Below are positions 45,950 through 55,366 of a DNA stretch of 64,000 bases, one piece after another. The stretch spans positions 1 through 64,000 of the forward strand of contig CALMEE010000128.1 in the NCBI GenBank assembly GCA_937862885.1, in the 5' to 3' direction. The position numbers and the translations under genes are program-made. The stretch's first letter is position 1. Every line of letters begins with the position of its first letter. The notes beneath the pieces were generated by a model, which saw only the letters and a program-made list of their open reading frames with translations, did no database searches and was not told the origin of the DNA. The DNA is from an uncultured Planctomycetaceae bacterium. GTDB taxonomy: Bacteria; Planctomycetota; Planctomycetia; Pirellulales; Pirellulaceae.

Positions 45950-46146
45950 GTTATGTAGATCGCTTTGTCAATGAACGCCCTTCAATGCAATGTCTGACAT
46001 TGGTGAACAATAGCGTGCCAGTCGTTCGTCTTCATCGATTTGGAATTTTCGAAGTGAATGATCGAAATCGTATACGTCCTTCATGCATTGTTGTTCATCT
46101 GGGCTTAAAGCAATGCACGCCAAATAACCAATTAAGGATCGAGCAA

Positions 46147-49089
46147 ATGACATCAACAAGTCTGCAAATATCGATTGGATGCGGATTGCGTGCGGCATTG
46201 TTCATCCTGACGAGCCTGGTTGGGCTAGTTTGCGGGATTGACGTTAGAGCTGACAATTACGCGTTGTTGGTTGGTGTGCGCAATTACATACCGACTGAGT
46301 TGACGAATTTAAAATACACGGAAAATGACGTCGTTAGCTTGGCAGAGTTGTTGCGTAACCGCGGGTATGAACGTCGACACATCGTCTTATTGACACAAAC
46401 GCATGGCGCCGACAACTCGGATTTGTTACCCACGTCGGGCAACATTCGCAAACAATTGCAGCTGTTGTTGGACGGTCTCGACCGAAGCGACAACGTGTTG
46501 ATTGCATTTTCCGGTCATGGAGTTCAATTCTCCGGTGAAGCTGAAGATTACTTTTGTCCCATGGATGCCAAACTCACGGAGCGTGAGACGTTAATCTCTT
46601 TGAGCGAGATCTATGCCATGCTTGATCAATGTGCGGCATCGGGCAAAGTATTATTGGTCGATGCCTGCCGCGACGATCCCCAATCAGAATTGTCGAAATC
46701 CAGCCGCAAGATTGAGCTGGAAGCAGTTCATGAGCGATTAGAAATACCGGTTTTCGAAGGGGGAACGATTGCTTTAAAGAGCTGTAGCCGTTCGCAGCAA
46801 TCGTATGAAGATCATCGCTTGGAACATGGGATCTTCTTTTACCATGTGATCGAAGGTTTACGTGGTTCAGCTGATTTCGACCAAGACAGAAACATTACGA
46901 TCAGCGAGTTAGAGGCCTTTGCTACGAAACGGGTCAAAGACTACGCACGTTCGACATTGGGTGTATTACAGACACCCGCGCGATTTAGCCAGGGAGAAGT
47001 CCAGGGGGATATCGTCTTAGCCATCAATCCTCTACCTCGTCCAGAAATATTGAAAATACCATTTAGTGCACCTCAGGCGAGTGCAGCTCAGGTGAAATGG
47101 GCTGAATTCATGGGGACGCAAAGCAGTGTCATTCGCGCGGGAATGAAGATGATGTTGATTCCACCCGGTGAATTCTCGATGGGGTCAAGCGATGAATTAA
47201 TTGAACAACTCACCAAAGAAGAAAGTTCGCGGCAGAGTTTCGAACGAGAAAAAAATGTTCATCAGGCAAGGATCACCCAACCGTTCCTGGTGTCGGCAAC
47301 GGAAGTGACTCGAAGACAGTTTGAGGCCTTCGTGGCTCAAACAGGTTACCAGACCGAATCCGAAAGGACCAACGGAGGGAGTGTGTACCTTAAGTCGAGC
47401 GCGGGAATATACGAATACAAATATGATCGAAAGTATTCATGGCGAGACCCTGGATATCTGCAGGCCGATGACCATCCGGTTGTTCAGGTCAGCTGGAACG
47501 ATGCCATTGCTTTTTGCAATTGGCTGAGTCGACAAGATGGCCTGCCCGAATATTACTCGGTAAAAGATGGCGTAACAATCTGTTTAGATGGACCGGGATA
47601 TCGTTTGCCGACCGAGGCTGAATGGGAATTCGCATGTCGCGCCGGAACGACAACACGTTATTCCTTTGGCGATGACGCGAAAGACATGTATCACTATGGC
47701 AATGTGGCTGATGTTAGTTTTCGTAACAAGTACGAGCTTAGCTACGGAATTGAGGCTGACGATAACCACGCGCAAACAGCCGCCGTGGGTTCTTACTTGC
47801 CTAACGCTTTTGGATTATTCGACATGCACGGAAACGTTGCCGAGTATTGTTGGGACTTTTTTGGCGAGCATCCTGGCAATACGTTTTGGAACTACAGTGG
47901 ACCCAAATTCGGTGCGATGCGAGTGATTCGTAGCGGTCGATTCTTGGTTGGAGAACGACATGCCCGATCGTCAAGTCGGGGATTAGGCTATCCACAGGGA
48001 CGAAACGATTCGACAGGCTTTAGGGTTGTTGCAAATCTTTCTGCAATGCCGCAACCTCTTGTTACTCCCTGCGACTCACACGCGGCGGAAACAGCTCAGC
48101 AATCCTGGGCCAACTACCTCTCGACAGATATCAACTTCGTCACCAATATTGGAATCGAGTTGGTAGTCGTTCCACCTGGTGAATTTACCATGGGAACCAG
48201 CGACGAGGAACTTGCATTGCTCAACGAACATCACCCAGAATCAGCAGGATGGTTGAAGCTACAAGCTCCTGCGCATCGAGTCAAAATTAGTCAACCATTT
48301 TTTGTCGGCAAGAGTGAGGTGACAAAGAAAGCTTTCTCCGCTTTCGTGAATGACACAGGATGGGTAACAACCGGCGAAAGATTTGGCGGATGGGGGCTTT
48401 CTCGTGATGATAGTGGAAAATTCGTGATGAAACAGGCTGCTCAATTCAATTGGAAAAATATTGGACTATCGCAAACAGATGACGAACCGGTCGTCAATGT
48501 AAGTTGGATCGATGCCGTTGCTTTTTGCAATTGGCTCAGTCGTGTCGAGGGCTTGAATGAATACTATGAGATCGATGATCTTCATGTGACTACTTTGGGA
48601 GGATCAGGATATCGGCTGCCGACAGAATCTGAATGGGAGTTTGCGGGTCGAGCCGGAACGCAACATGCTTACGCATTCGGCGACACAGCAGATGCGCTGC
48701 AGCGCTACGACAACATTAAAGATACAAGCTTTGCGACCACTTTTGGAATTACACAGTTTGCAGCCGAGTGGGATGATGGATATGCCCAAATGGCTCCCGT
48801 ACAAACTTTTAGACCTAATGCCTTCGGCGTTCACGACATGCACGGCAACGTAGCGGAGTGGTGTCACGATTATTACGCCGATTTCTCGGAGAGGGCAATG
48901 CAGATCGGTTCTCAACTAGTCATTGATCCGAAAGGTCCGGTGCACGGTGGAAATCGTGTCGTGCGCGGAGGAAGTTGGTGGGCCGGCAAAGTCTCCGCAC
49001 GATTGTCAACACGCCAGAGCCACTTACAAAGTATGCGCAGTATGCTTATGGGATTTCGCATCGCCCGCTCGCCGTTGGCCGAGCCTTGA
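46147..49089 (+). CDS. Caspase-like (C14) protease fused to two FGE/SUMF1-like domains
   Basis: About 980 residues from ATG 46147 (AAGGA 8 bases upstream); the frame opens 54 codons earlier. A signal peptide lies at about 12-36. The caspase p20-like domain (38-300) has the catalytic His124 in SGHGVQ and Cys174 in VDACRDDP. An EF-hand-like loop, DFDQDRNITISE, at 243-254, is consistent with calcium control seen in metacaspases. Two FGE-sulfatase-type domains follow, about 330-640 and 680-975, each with MxxIPPGEFxMGSSD, a VSWNDAIAFCNWLSRQ-like block, GYRLPTEAEWEFACRAG and a GLFDMHGNVAEYC block. Both lack the two active-site cysteines of formylglycine-generating enzymes (end blocks RSGRFLVGERHA and RGGSWWAGKVSA), so oxidation chemistry is unlikely. 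Confidence 0.88.
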   Translation: MTSTSLQISIGCGLRAALFILTSLVGLVCGIDVRADNYALLVGVRNYIPTELTNLKYTENDVVSLAELLRNRGYERRHIVLLTQTHGADNSDLLPTSGNIRKQLQLLLDGLDRSDNVLIAFSGHGVQFSGEAEDYFCPMDAKLTERETLISLSEIYAMLDQCAASGKVLLVDACRDDPQSELSKSSRKIELEAVHERLEIPVFEGGTIALKSCSRSQQSYEDHRLEHGIFFYHVIEGLRGSADFDQDRNITISELEAFATKRVKDYARSTLGVLQTPARFSQGEVQGDIVLAINPLPRPEILKIPFSAPQASAAQVKWAEFMGTQSSVIRAGMKMMLIPPGEFSMGSSDELIEQLTKEESSRQSFEREKNVHQARITQPFLVSATEVTRRQFEAFVAQTGYQTESERTNGGSVYLKSSAGIYEYKYDRKYSWRDPGYLQADDHPVVQVSWNDAIAFCNWLSRQDGLPEYYSVKDGVTICLDGPGYRLPTEAEWEFACRAGTTTRYSFGDDAKDMYHYGNVADVSFRNKYELSYGIEADDNHAQTAAVGSYLPNAFGLFDMHGNVAEYCWDFFGEHPGNTFWNYSGPKFGAMRVIRSGRFLVGERHARSSSRGLGYPQGRNDSTGFRVVANLSAMPQPLVTPCDSHAAETAQQSWANYLSTDINFVTNIGIELVVVPPGEFTMGTSDEELALLNEHHPESAGWLKLQAPAHRVKISQPFFVGKSEVTKKAFSAFVNDTGWVTTGERFGGWGLSRDDSGKFVMKQAAQFNWKNIGLSQTDDEPVVNVSWIDAVAFCNWLSRVEGLNEYYEIDDLHVTTLGGSGYRLPTESEWEFAGRAGTQHAYAFGDTADALQRYDNIKDTSFATTFGITQFAAEWDDGYAQMAPVQTFRPNAFGVHDMHGNVAEWCHDYYADFSERAMQIGSQLVIDPKGPVHGGNRVVRGGSWWAGKVSARLSTRQSHLQSMRSMLMGFRIARSPLAEP

Positions 49090-49144
49090 CGTTTCTGAGT
49101 CAAAGCCTAGATTTCCTCTAGTTTATTGTCGAAGTCAGCGTCGG

Positions 49145-50806
49145 CTATCTCAAGATACCCAAGTAAAAGCTGAAAACTTGGCGATCATCGGTATCCGCTT
49201 TGGCAACCGGGAATGCAAAATCGAAAGCCAAAGGAGCACCGCCAGCTCCACCCACCGGCATGTGGATACGGAATCCAAATCCGGGTGCCACACGGAAATT
49301 ATTCGAGTTCAAGGTGATGCTCTCCTCAACCGTCCCGAAGTCAGTGAATACGACTCCTCGTATCATATCGTCGGCAGTAATCGGAAACATGTATTCCACG
49401 GTATTGAGCCATTGAAAGCGACCGCCCACGCGCACGTCACCTGCAACCGGGGAAGCGCCACGAAAATCGAAACCACGCATCGTCGAAAAACCTCCCGCGA
49501 AATAGTTTTCGAAGATCGGCGTGTCGTTTCCTGAGAAGCCTAAGCGAGTCCCTAGGCTCAAAGTGTGTTGACCAGAAAAGTCGGGTCTACGATAAATCAA
49601 AAAGTAACGGCGGTAATCGACGTCGCCTCGTGGAAAATTGTATTCGCCGAAAGCTTGCGAATAGGTTAGCTGTAGAAAATGTCCTTCACTCGCCATGAAA
49701 GGATGATTACGGTTATCGTGAGTCAAGCTGACATTCCACATATACAGATCGTTTTCACCGATGGATTCGTTCAACAGTGGCGATGTATTGACGCGCGGGT
49801 TACGTAACTTAACGTCTTCCAAACGGATGCCCGTGCTAACACTTAATTCGGGAGTCAGGTTATAACCCAACGAAAGGCGGCCCCCCAAGCGTTGCTCATC
49901 CCAATCGAAAAATCGCCGATCGAACAAATAAGCACTCGCTGAAAAGATAAAATTCGTATCGAAGAGGTATGGCTCAGTAAAGCTAACCAAGTACCGTTGA
50001 ACCTGCGAACCCGGTACTAATTCCATGCGAAAGCTTTGGCCTGCACCGCGCCAGGCCGTTCCTTCGATGATTTCACTGAAGCTTCGCGGGAAACGCATGA
50101 TATCGAAGTTGCGCTCGTCAATCATGATCTGGCCAACGACCCCTGTGTCCGAGTTGAAGGCGGCACCGAACGTGATGCGACCGGTTTGTGCTTCGTTGAT
50201 GATGACGTCGATATCGGTGATTCCTGGCGTCGTGTAATTTCCCATCGGTGCGTATGGGACGATACCTTGCGGAGCCTCATTTGGTGACCCCAGACGCGGA
50301 ACTGTGCCTCCTTGATATAGATTGCCTTGGGGAAACAATGGATCTTGGAGTCCCTGCCCAATAGGTTGTGGCGCACCCAAGGTCGCTGGCGGCACGTTTC
50401 CAGGATCTTGGCCTCGCACCACGAGATTGTCATGTGGCCGATCTTGAAAACGCTGTGACTCATGTCGAGGATTAGAAACGCCTAGTGGATGTGTATTGTC
50501 TTGCGCGACCGATTGTTTGTCTTCCTGAACAAACGTTACTTGCTCAATTGCAGGTTCAAGGTGCTCAGCGGGGGTGGATTGCGTGGTACCTGCATTGCCG
50601 AACTCGATAACGGGCATCTGCAAGTCAATCTCGTTGTGACTGGCTTGAAGACTGCTCATTCCGTTCGCCGAGCGACCACCGAAGACGCCTTTGCCGTTCC
50701 AGCCGCGCGACTGCACTGGGCTTTGATTGAGTGCGCACCCTATACTTGTGCACAGCAATGGCAATGCTAACAGCAGGCTCATGCGAAGTTGGTTATTTGT
50801 TTTCAT
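49145..50806 (-). CDS. BamA-type outer-membrane beta-barrel as a separate lipoprotein-like polypeptide
   Basis: About 553 residues from ATG 50804-50806; the frame runs upstream but overlaps the POTRA gene. The lipoprotein signal is MSLLLALPLLCTSIGC (Cys24). A Pro/Gly/Gln-rich linker follows (about 30-190). The stretch ITDIDVIINEAQTG (196-209) matches the last strand of BamA POTRA5, then the Omp85 barrel begins (ITFGAAFNSDTGVVGQIMIDERNFD) and runs to FYLGILR. The conserved L6 motif appears as MRGFDFRG. It should form the insertion barrel of an outer-membrane assembly machine. It lies 28 bases downstream of the POTRA gene on the same strand, so the two are expected to work together. Confidence 0.82.
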   Translation of the reverse strand: MKTNNQLRMSLLLALPLLCTSIGCALNQSPVQSRGWNGKGVFGGRSANGMSSLQASHNEIDLQMPVIEFGNAGTTQSTPAEHLEPAIEQVTFVQEDKQSVAQDNTHPLGVSNPRHESQRFQDRPHDNLVVRGQDPGNVPPATLGAPQPIGQGLQDPLFPQGNLYQGGTVPRLGSPNEAPQGIVPYAPMGNYTTPGITDIDVIINEAQTGRITFGAAFNSDTGVVGQIMIDERNFDIMRFPRSFSEIIEGTAWRGAGQSFRMELVPGSQVQRYLVSFTEPYLFDTNFIFSASAYLFDRRFFDWDEQRLGGRLSLGYNLTPELSVSTGIRLEDVKLRNPRVNTSPLLNESIGENDLYMWNVSLTHDNRNHPFMASEGHFLQLTYSQAFGEYNFPRGDVDYRRYFLIYRRPDFSGQHTLSLGTRLGFSGNDTPIFENYFAGGFSTMRGFDFRGASPVAGDVRVGGRFQWLNTVEYMFPITADDMIRGVVFTDFGTVEESITLNSNNFRVAPGFGFRIHMPVGGAGGAPLAFDFAFPVAKADTDDRQVFSFYLGILR

Positions 50807-50834
50807 TCGGTAACATTCAATCGGCGAAAGCGGA

Positions 50835-52424
50835 TTATCGATAGGAAGAACCCTGCATGTTGTTTTCTGGTGGACGGACTGAAACTTTTGGCGGCGGACC
50901 GGGTGAACTGCCAGTTCCATCAGTAAACAACTGGCTGCGGTGCAAGCGGGCTTCCGCCGCACGCAATTGTCGTGTGTCGATTAAGTCGCCGGGACGCAAT
51001 CCAAGTCGATTCAACACGACTTGCCGCTTCGTCACGCCGTAGTCGCCATTGATCACGATATTGATTTTGCCAATTCGATACGGCTCACCTTCCGAAATTT
51101 TGTATACAAGATCAATCCAGCCTGGCTCCTCCAAAAACAACGTCTCCGCATTGATGTCCGCGAAAACATATCCTTGGGTACCATAAGCATCGATCAATTG
51201 TTGTAAATCCTGGTTCATAATGGCGGCGTTGAAGTAAGGGGCTTCTCCATCATCCGGTTTCAACTCCAACACCGGTAACAGTTGTTCGTCTGTGAACCGT
51301 TGATTTCCCATGAACGCAACGTTCCGCACGCGATAGCGCGGACCTTCGTCGATAATATAATGTATGGTGTACCAGGTATTGTCTTGGTTTGGACGGAGTT
51401 GGCGACTAATGCGCGCGTTGAAGAAGCCAAGATTCCGATAATACGATGTCAAGCGCAGCACGTCCTCGTCGACGGCCTTGCGATCCAGATCTCCGCCAAA
51501 TATCCAGAGGATCCCCGCTTTCTTTTTGACGAAACTGCGTAAGCGGCCATCGGAAACGATCGTGTTTCCCTCAAAGGTAACGCGGAAAATCTTTTGTTGA
51601 TTATCTTCATGAATCAGAAATACCAAACTTTGATCATTACTTGATCCGCCGGCGTCGCTCTCGATGATTTCGACCTCCGTATTGGCGTAGCCTTTTTCGC
51701 GGTAGAGCTCCGTGATGCGTTGTTTCGCCATTTGCAGAGAGTGACGATTGAGTGGCTGTCCAGGCTCAACACCCGACTCCTCGCGCAATTTGCGATCCGA
51801 CAGTGCCCGATTGCCGACAAAGCGTACGGATTCCACGACTTGTTGCTCGACGATGTCAATGGTGATGATGATGCCTTCGGGGGTTCGCTCGAGATAGGGC
51901 CCATTGATACGGCGGATCCCCCGCTCCTTCCACAAAGAGTCGACATCCTGTTGCAATAGATCGGGGTCAAAGTACCGGCCGGGTCTTGTGCGGACACTAC
52001 GCAATACCTGGTGTGTTGCAAGCCGCTGATTCCCGGTAACGCGAATTTCGCGCACGCGATTCGCTTGATCGTGCACATTCAGTTTGTTGGCAGACGATGT
52101 CTCCTCATCTATAGATTGACGATTGTCGAATAATGGAGGTTCGATGTCCTTGGAGGCTGCAGGGGCGGCACTGGTCCCAGGGTCTTGAAATCGCCATTTG
52201 GTCATGTCTTCAGTCGGGTTGGTCGAGCGGTTCACGGCGCAGCCCAAACTGGATAAGACGAGGATCAACAACGAAACGTTGATCAATAGAAACGTCACGC
52301 TATCCGCAGCGAGCGGAATATGAGTTGCGGTTTCAATGCGTTTGGCTATTCGCGACAAATTGGCCACGAAACGACGGTAAACGACGTTGATAAACGCGAA
52401 TAGGATTCGTTTGAATTTCTGCAA
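50835..52424 (-). CDS. POTRA-domain lipoprotein (periplasmic half of a split BamA)
   Basis: A 529-residue protein. TTG start at 52422-52424 with GAAGG about 8 bases upstream. A long n-region leads to a lipoprotein signal ending LSSLGC (Cys62). POTRA domains follow: about 95-170 (VREIRVTGNQRLATHQVLRSV), 171-250 (VESVRFVGNRALSDRKLREE), 251-340 (IFRVTFEGNTIVSDGRLRSF), 341-430 (VRNVAFMGNQRFTDEQLLPV) and a fifth starting at about 432 (IGKINIVINGDYGVTKRQVVLNRLGLRPGD). The fifth stops in a short Pro/Ser-rich tail before its final strand. There is no beta-barrel. It is presumably the substrate-handling part of the outer-membrane assembly complex and the partner of the barrel protein encoded 28 bases downstream. 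Confidence 0.82.
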   Translation of the reverse strand: MQKFKRILFAFINVVYRRFVANLSRIAKRIETATHIPLAADSVTFLLINVSLLILVLSSLGCAVNRSTNPTEDMTKWRFQDPGTSAAPAASKDIEPPLFDNRQSIDEETSSANKLNVHDQANRVREIRVTGNQRLATHQVLRSVRTRPGRYFDPDLLQQDVDSLWKERGIRRINGPYLERTPEGIIITIDIVEQQVVESVRFVGNRALSDRKLREESGVEPGQPLNRHSLQMAKQRITELYREKGYANTEVEIIESDAGGSSNDQSLVFLIHEDNQQKIFRVTFEGNTIVSDGRLRSFVKKKAGILWIFGGDLDRKAVDEDVLRLTSYYRNLGFFNARISRQLRPNQDNTWYTIHYIIDEGPRYRVRNVAFMGNQRFTDEQLLPVLELKPDDGEAPYFNAAIMNQDLQQLIDAYGTQGYVFADINAETLFLEEPGWIDLVYKISEGEPYRIGKINIVINGDYGVTKRQVVLNRLGLRPGDLIDTRQLRAAEARLHRSQLFTDGTGSSPGPPPKVSVRPPENNMQGSSYR

Positions 52425-52955
52425 AGGATTACCTTCGTCCCTGATAGTAATCTTGGATAGTGCGATTGCTCGGTTGGCTCATCCACGCCAATGTGCAAGC
52501 AATTGCGTTGCTTGTCCGAAGTTGTCTCAACAAGTTAGGTTTCGATACGTATTCACCAATCCGATGGTTCTAACGTCCATCTGAACAAATACAAAATTGA
52601 GAATATCCGGTAAAGCCGGGGCTTAATTAGCGGATCGCTGCATTTGTCGCAATAGGTTTTCAGTTCGAGTTTAATGAAATTGGACAACCGTCAAAAGAAT
52701 TCGAGTAGTTGTGGCTGATAGCAAGCTAATGCCATCATCGGTTGGAATCACAGTGTTTTTAGTGAAAGCGTAGCCACCAACTCTAGCGTGCGTGCAATAT
52801 GATCGTCATGGCAACCACGTTGACTTACAGCGGGCTCGATAACTAAGTGCTGTAGTGCCGAGTTTTCGATCCCACTCATTTCCGAGATCCAAATTCGAAA
52901 TTTGGCGGAAGGCAACCCTATTGTCCGAAGTATCGGCCGTCGCAAAAAACAGGCG
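52425..52955. other. 531-base spacer
   Basis: No gene is supported. The region precedes the split BamA operon and follows the MFS gene on the same strand, so it should hold the bamA promoter; I could not locate one. Confidence 0.45.
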
Positions 52956-54548
52956 TCAGTGCCCTGCGGATCCGGATGGCCGATAACCTCCTTTTGAGAC
53001 GAAATAGACGATCAGGATTAAATAGCAAGCCAACATGAAAGCTGGGAAAACAGTCACCTTCGCCAGCGCCCTTTGTTTCGCGGTCTTAACCAGCGATTCA
53101 ATTTCTGCCTGCCGCTCAGTCGGCAGTTGCTTTACTTTGTCATCGTCGATCGCCGTATAAGTGGACAGTAAGTAGCTGTCTGGCTTGGAAATGGTTTCAT
53201 AGACACCTGGCAATTCAGCTTCGAGTTTGGCCTGCGCCGACGTTTCTTGCATGTGTCCGATTAACGGGCCGCCAATAATGCCAACCGTTAACATGCCAAT
53301 ACCAGCGATGGCATTCAGGGTCAATGCGCCCCCTTTGGGATATTGTTCTGAGACGACTCCTAACATCGTGGGCCAAAAATAGGTCTTGCCAATTCCGTAT
53401 AAGGTTGCCGCTGCAAAAATGGCGATGAAGGTTTCGGTTATCGACAAGAAGTAAAGTCCGATGATTGCCAGAACACAACAAACAGCCAAGAGTCCCAATG
53501 GTGTAAACGTTTTTACTACGGGACCAGCAAAGAATCGTAATACCATCATGATGGCAGACGTGTAAATCAGAACCCACAAAGGACTCCAATTCTGTGCCTT
53601 CATGGGGCCCTCCATGATTCCCGTGATGGCGGCATCGGTTCCCAACTCTGTCGTCGCCAAAGGCATCATGATGAGACAAAGAAATATCATCATGGGGCGA
53701 CCGAGCGATTGGCAATACAGGCCATATGCAATCACGACAATGAACAAGAGCGCGTAGACGATCCAATCCGAGAGACCAAACGTCATTCCCAATTGTTTGA
53801 GAATTAAGAAGGCAGCGATGGCCGCACCAATGACGCCGAATTCAGCCAACATCTGCTTGTAGCTTGCACCGGCAGTCACCCGTTCGTTTACTGGAAACTT
53901 CACGGGGAGAAGCATCAACAAATAGACGATGGCCGGAATAGCAATGATGTAAATAAGCAGGCGCCAGTTTTCCAAGGCTGCCTGCCCTAGCAACAAGGTG
54001 AGCAACCCACCCAACACAAGCCCGCCAGGCCAACCAGCATGCAAGATATTCAACCATTTTGTTTTTTCACGACTATAGATTGTGGCCACCACGGGATTTA
54101 TGAATGCTTCAACCGTTCCGTTGCCTAATCCCAAAACGATCGAGCCGATCGTCAGGAAATATAGACCCTTTTCGCGGGCTTGCGCCAACGCATCACCTTG
54201 CAAATCGGGCTGACTCACGAATCCATAAGCAACCAAGGCCAGTACCGTGTAGACTGCATAGCACAGGAAACTGAAAATCATGGCAAATCGATATCCAACG
54301 CGATCGATTACCAAGCTGAACAAAATAATACTGACCGCAAATGGCCAAATCCCATGGCCGAACAAAACCTGTTGTTGCACTTTGTCCAAACCGAAATCGC
54401 GTGGCCACATTTCCGGCGTGTTGACCATGAAGACGCGTGTGATAAACGCGAACGCCGTGGTGATCAATGCAATGAAGCAGCCCCAAAATACAAGTCGAGA
54501 AGGTTGAGCATTACCGGCAAATTCATCGTTCGAAATAGTCTTGGACAT
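52956..54548 (-). CDS. MFS transporter
   Basis: A 530-residue polytopic protein with about 12 hydrophobic segments. VIDRVGYRFAMIFSF is the MFS cytoplasmic loop 2-3 motif (D-R-x-G-x-R variant), and VLGLGNGTVEAFINPVVATIYSREKTKWLNILHAGWPGGLVLGG is in the style of FucP/sugar-proton symporters. A soluble segment near residues 440-500 (ETSAQAKLEAELPGVYETISK to KSLVKTAKQRA) separates the last two TM segments and is larger than usual. It probably imports a sugar or other small solute; the substrate cannot be inferred. It is monocistronic as far as I see. Confidence 0.9.
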   Translation of the reverse strand: MSKTISNDEFAGNAQPSRLVFWGCFIALITTAFAFITRVFMVNTPEMWPRDFGLDKVQQQVLFGHGIWPFAVSIILFSLVIDRVGYRFAMIFSFLCYAVYTVLALVAYGFVSQPDLQGDALAQAREKGLYFLTIGSIVLGLGNGTVEAFINPVVATIYSREKTKWLNILHAGWPGGLVLGGLLTLLLGQAALENWRLLIYIIAIPAIVYLLMLLPVKFPVNERVTAGASYKQMLAEFGVIGAAIAAFLILKQLGMTFGLSDWIVYALLFIVVIAYGLYCQSLGRPMMIFLCLIMMPLATTELGTDAAITGIMEGPMKAQNWSPLWVLIYTSAIMMVLRFFAGPVVKTFTPLGLLAVCCVLAIIGLYFLSITETFIAIFAAATLYGIGKTYFWPTMLGVVSEQYPKGGALTLNAIAGIGMLTVGIIGGPLIGHMQETSAQAKLEAELPGVYETISKPDSYLLSTYTAIDDDKVKQLPTERQAEIESLVKTAKQRALAKVTVFPAFMLACYLILIVYFVSKGGYRPSGSAGH

Positions 54549-55366
54549 TGATTTTTGATTACATCAACAGGAAAACGAGGATTAAAAAGGAGTTACCAGC
54601 CAAAGTGATTGAACTGCGAAAAGCATAAGCGAACATACGACCGCACGCAGTTTTTATTCAGCGAACAAAATTAGCCGAAATGACCGAGAAAAGCTAGCAC
54701 CTCAACCCCGTGCCCTAAAAAAATCTGATGAAACGCACATCGACGATGACGGATACAATCGCTGGCTGTCTCAGTTTGGCGCATTGACATTGGCAAGATC
54801 TCTCCCAGTGCCAAGTGGCTGGCCGCGGGGCTTTGATTGACGGTTCTGGCAATAGTGAACTGAGTCACGCGCCCGGCATCCATCTGATCGCAAGTTGAGG
54901 TGCCGGGCTCGGACGTGCGATTAGATGAAACTCGGACAATCTTGCATTCCATTCGTAACAGTACCGCCGTATCCCTTGAGTTGGCAAATTGGCAAGATGG
55001 GGGAGTTTACAGGTGCTCGGCAGGAATATAGTTGACTTGAATGTTCAAGTTTGCTTTGTGCCGAAAACTTTAACGTGTTTTGCTCGTTTTTGCAAAATCT
55101 CGACAAATATTGACCTAGACGTCGAATTGGACACCTTGTATTTACGAATCTCGCATTGCTTAATTTTTGGGCAGTATTGGGCTGCTTAGTTTTTAAGCAC
55201 GCCTGCCTTGGTAATTGGCGATTTGGCAAGTGATTGCGTAAGTGCTTGCAGCTAAATGACATGAAGCGATTGAATTGACTGCACTCGAAAATGTTGGCAA
55301 ACGGTCGTCTACAGGAGGCGGCTTGGAAGCTTTCTTAGTCCCCAAGAAGGGTGAAGGGAATCTAAA
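54549..55366. other. 818-base spacer with short repeats
   Basis: No gene is recognised in this divergent region. It contains TTGGCAAA/TTGGCAAG in tandem (54981-54996) and a related TTGGCAAG near 55217, two near-identical copies of TGCTTA(A/G)TTTTT (55157-55168 and 55183-55194), and a small hairpin GCTTA-N5-TAAGC (55184-55198). An AAGGGA just upstream of 55367 supports the next gene's start. Confidence 0.45.

Larger units (their letters stand above)
45201..46146. other. 946-base divergent region rich in small repeats
   Basis: The spacer lies between the leftward DUF1549/DUF1553 gene and the rightward caspase-like gene. It contains an 18-base tandem duplication, a 12-base direct repeat 22 bases apart, a 16-base palindrome AAAAACG-TC-CGTTTTT at 45785-45800 and two adjacent stem-loops at 45914-45949 (the main ones annotated separately). 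A plus-strand frame at 45597-45878 has no coding signs. The number of symmetric elements suggests dense regulation, but no transcription start is evident. Confidence 0.5.

Noticed and set aside
46480..49089. Formylglycine-generating (sulfatase-activating) activity of the FGE-like domains
   Set aside because: The catalytic cysteine pair is absent in both domains, and no sulfatase gene is in the window.
50807..50962. Upstream in-frame extension of the barrel gene by 52 codons
   Set aside because: The extension overlaps the POTRA gene, is not POTRA-like, and would hide the lipoprotein signal that begins at ATG 50804-50806.
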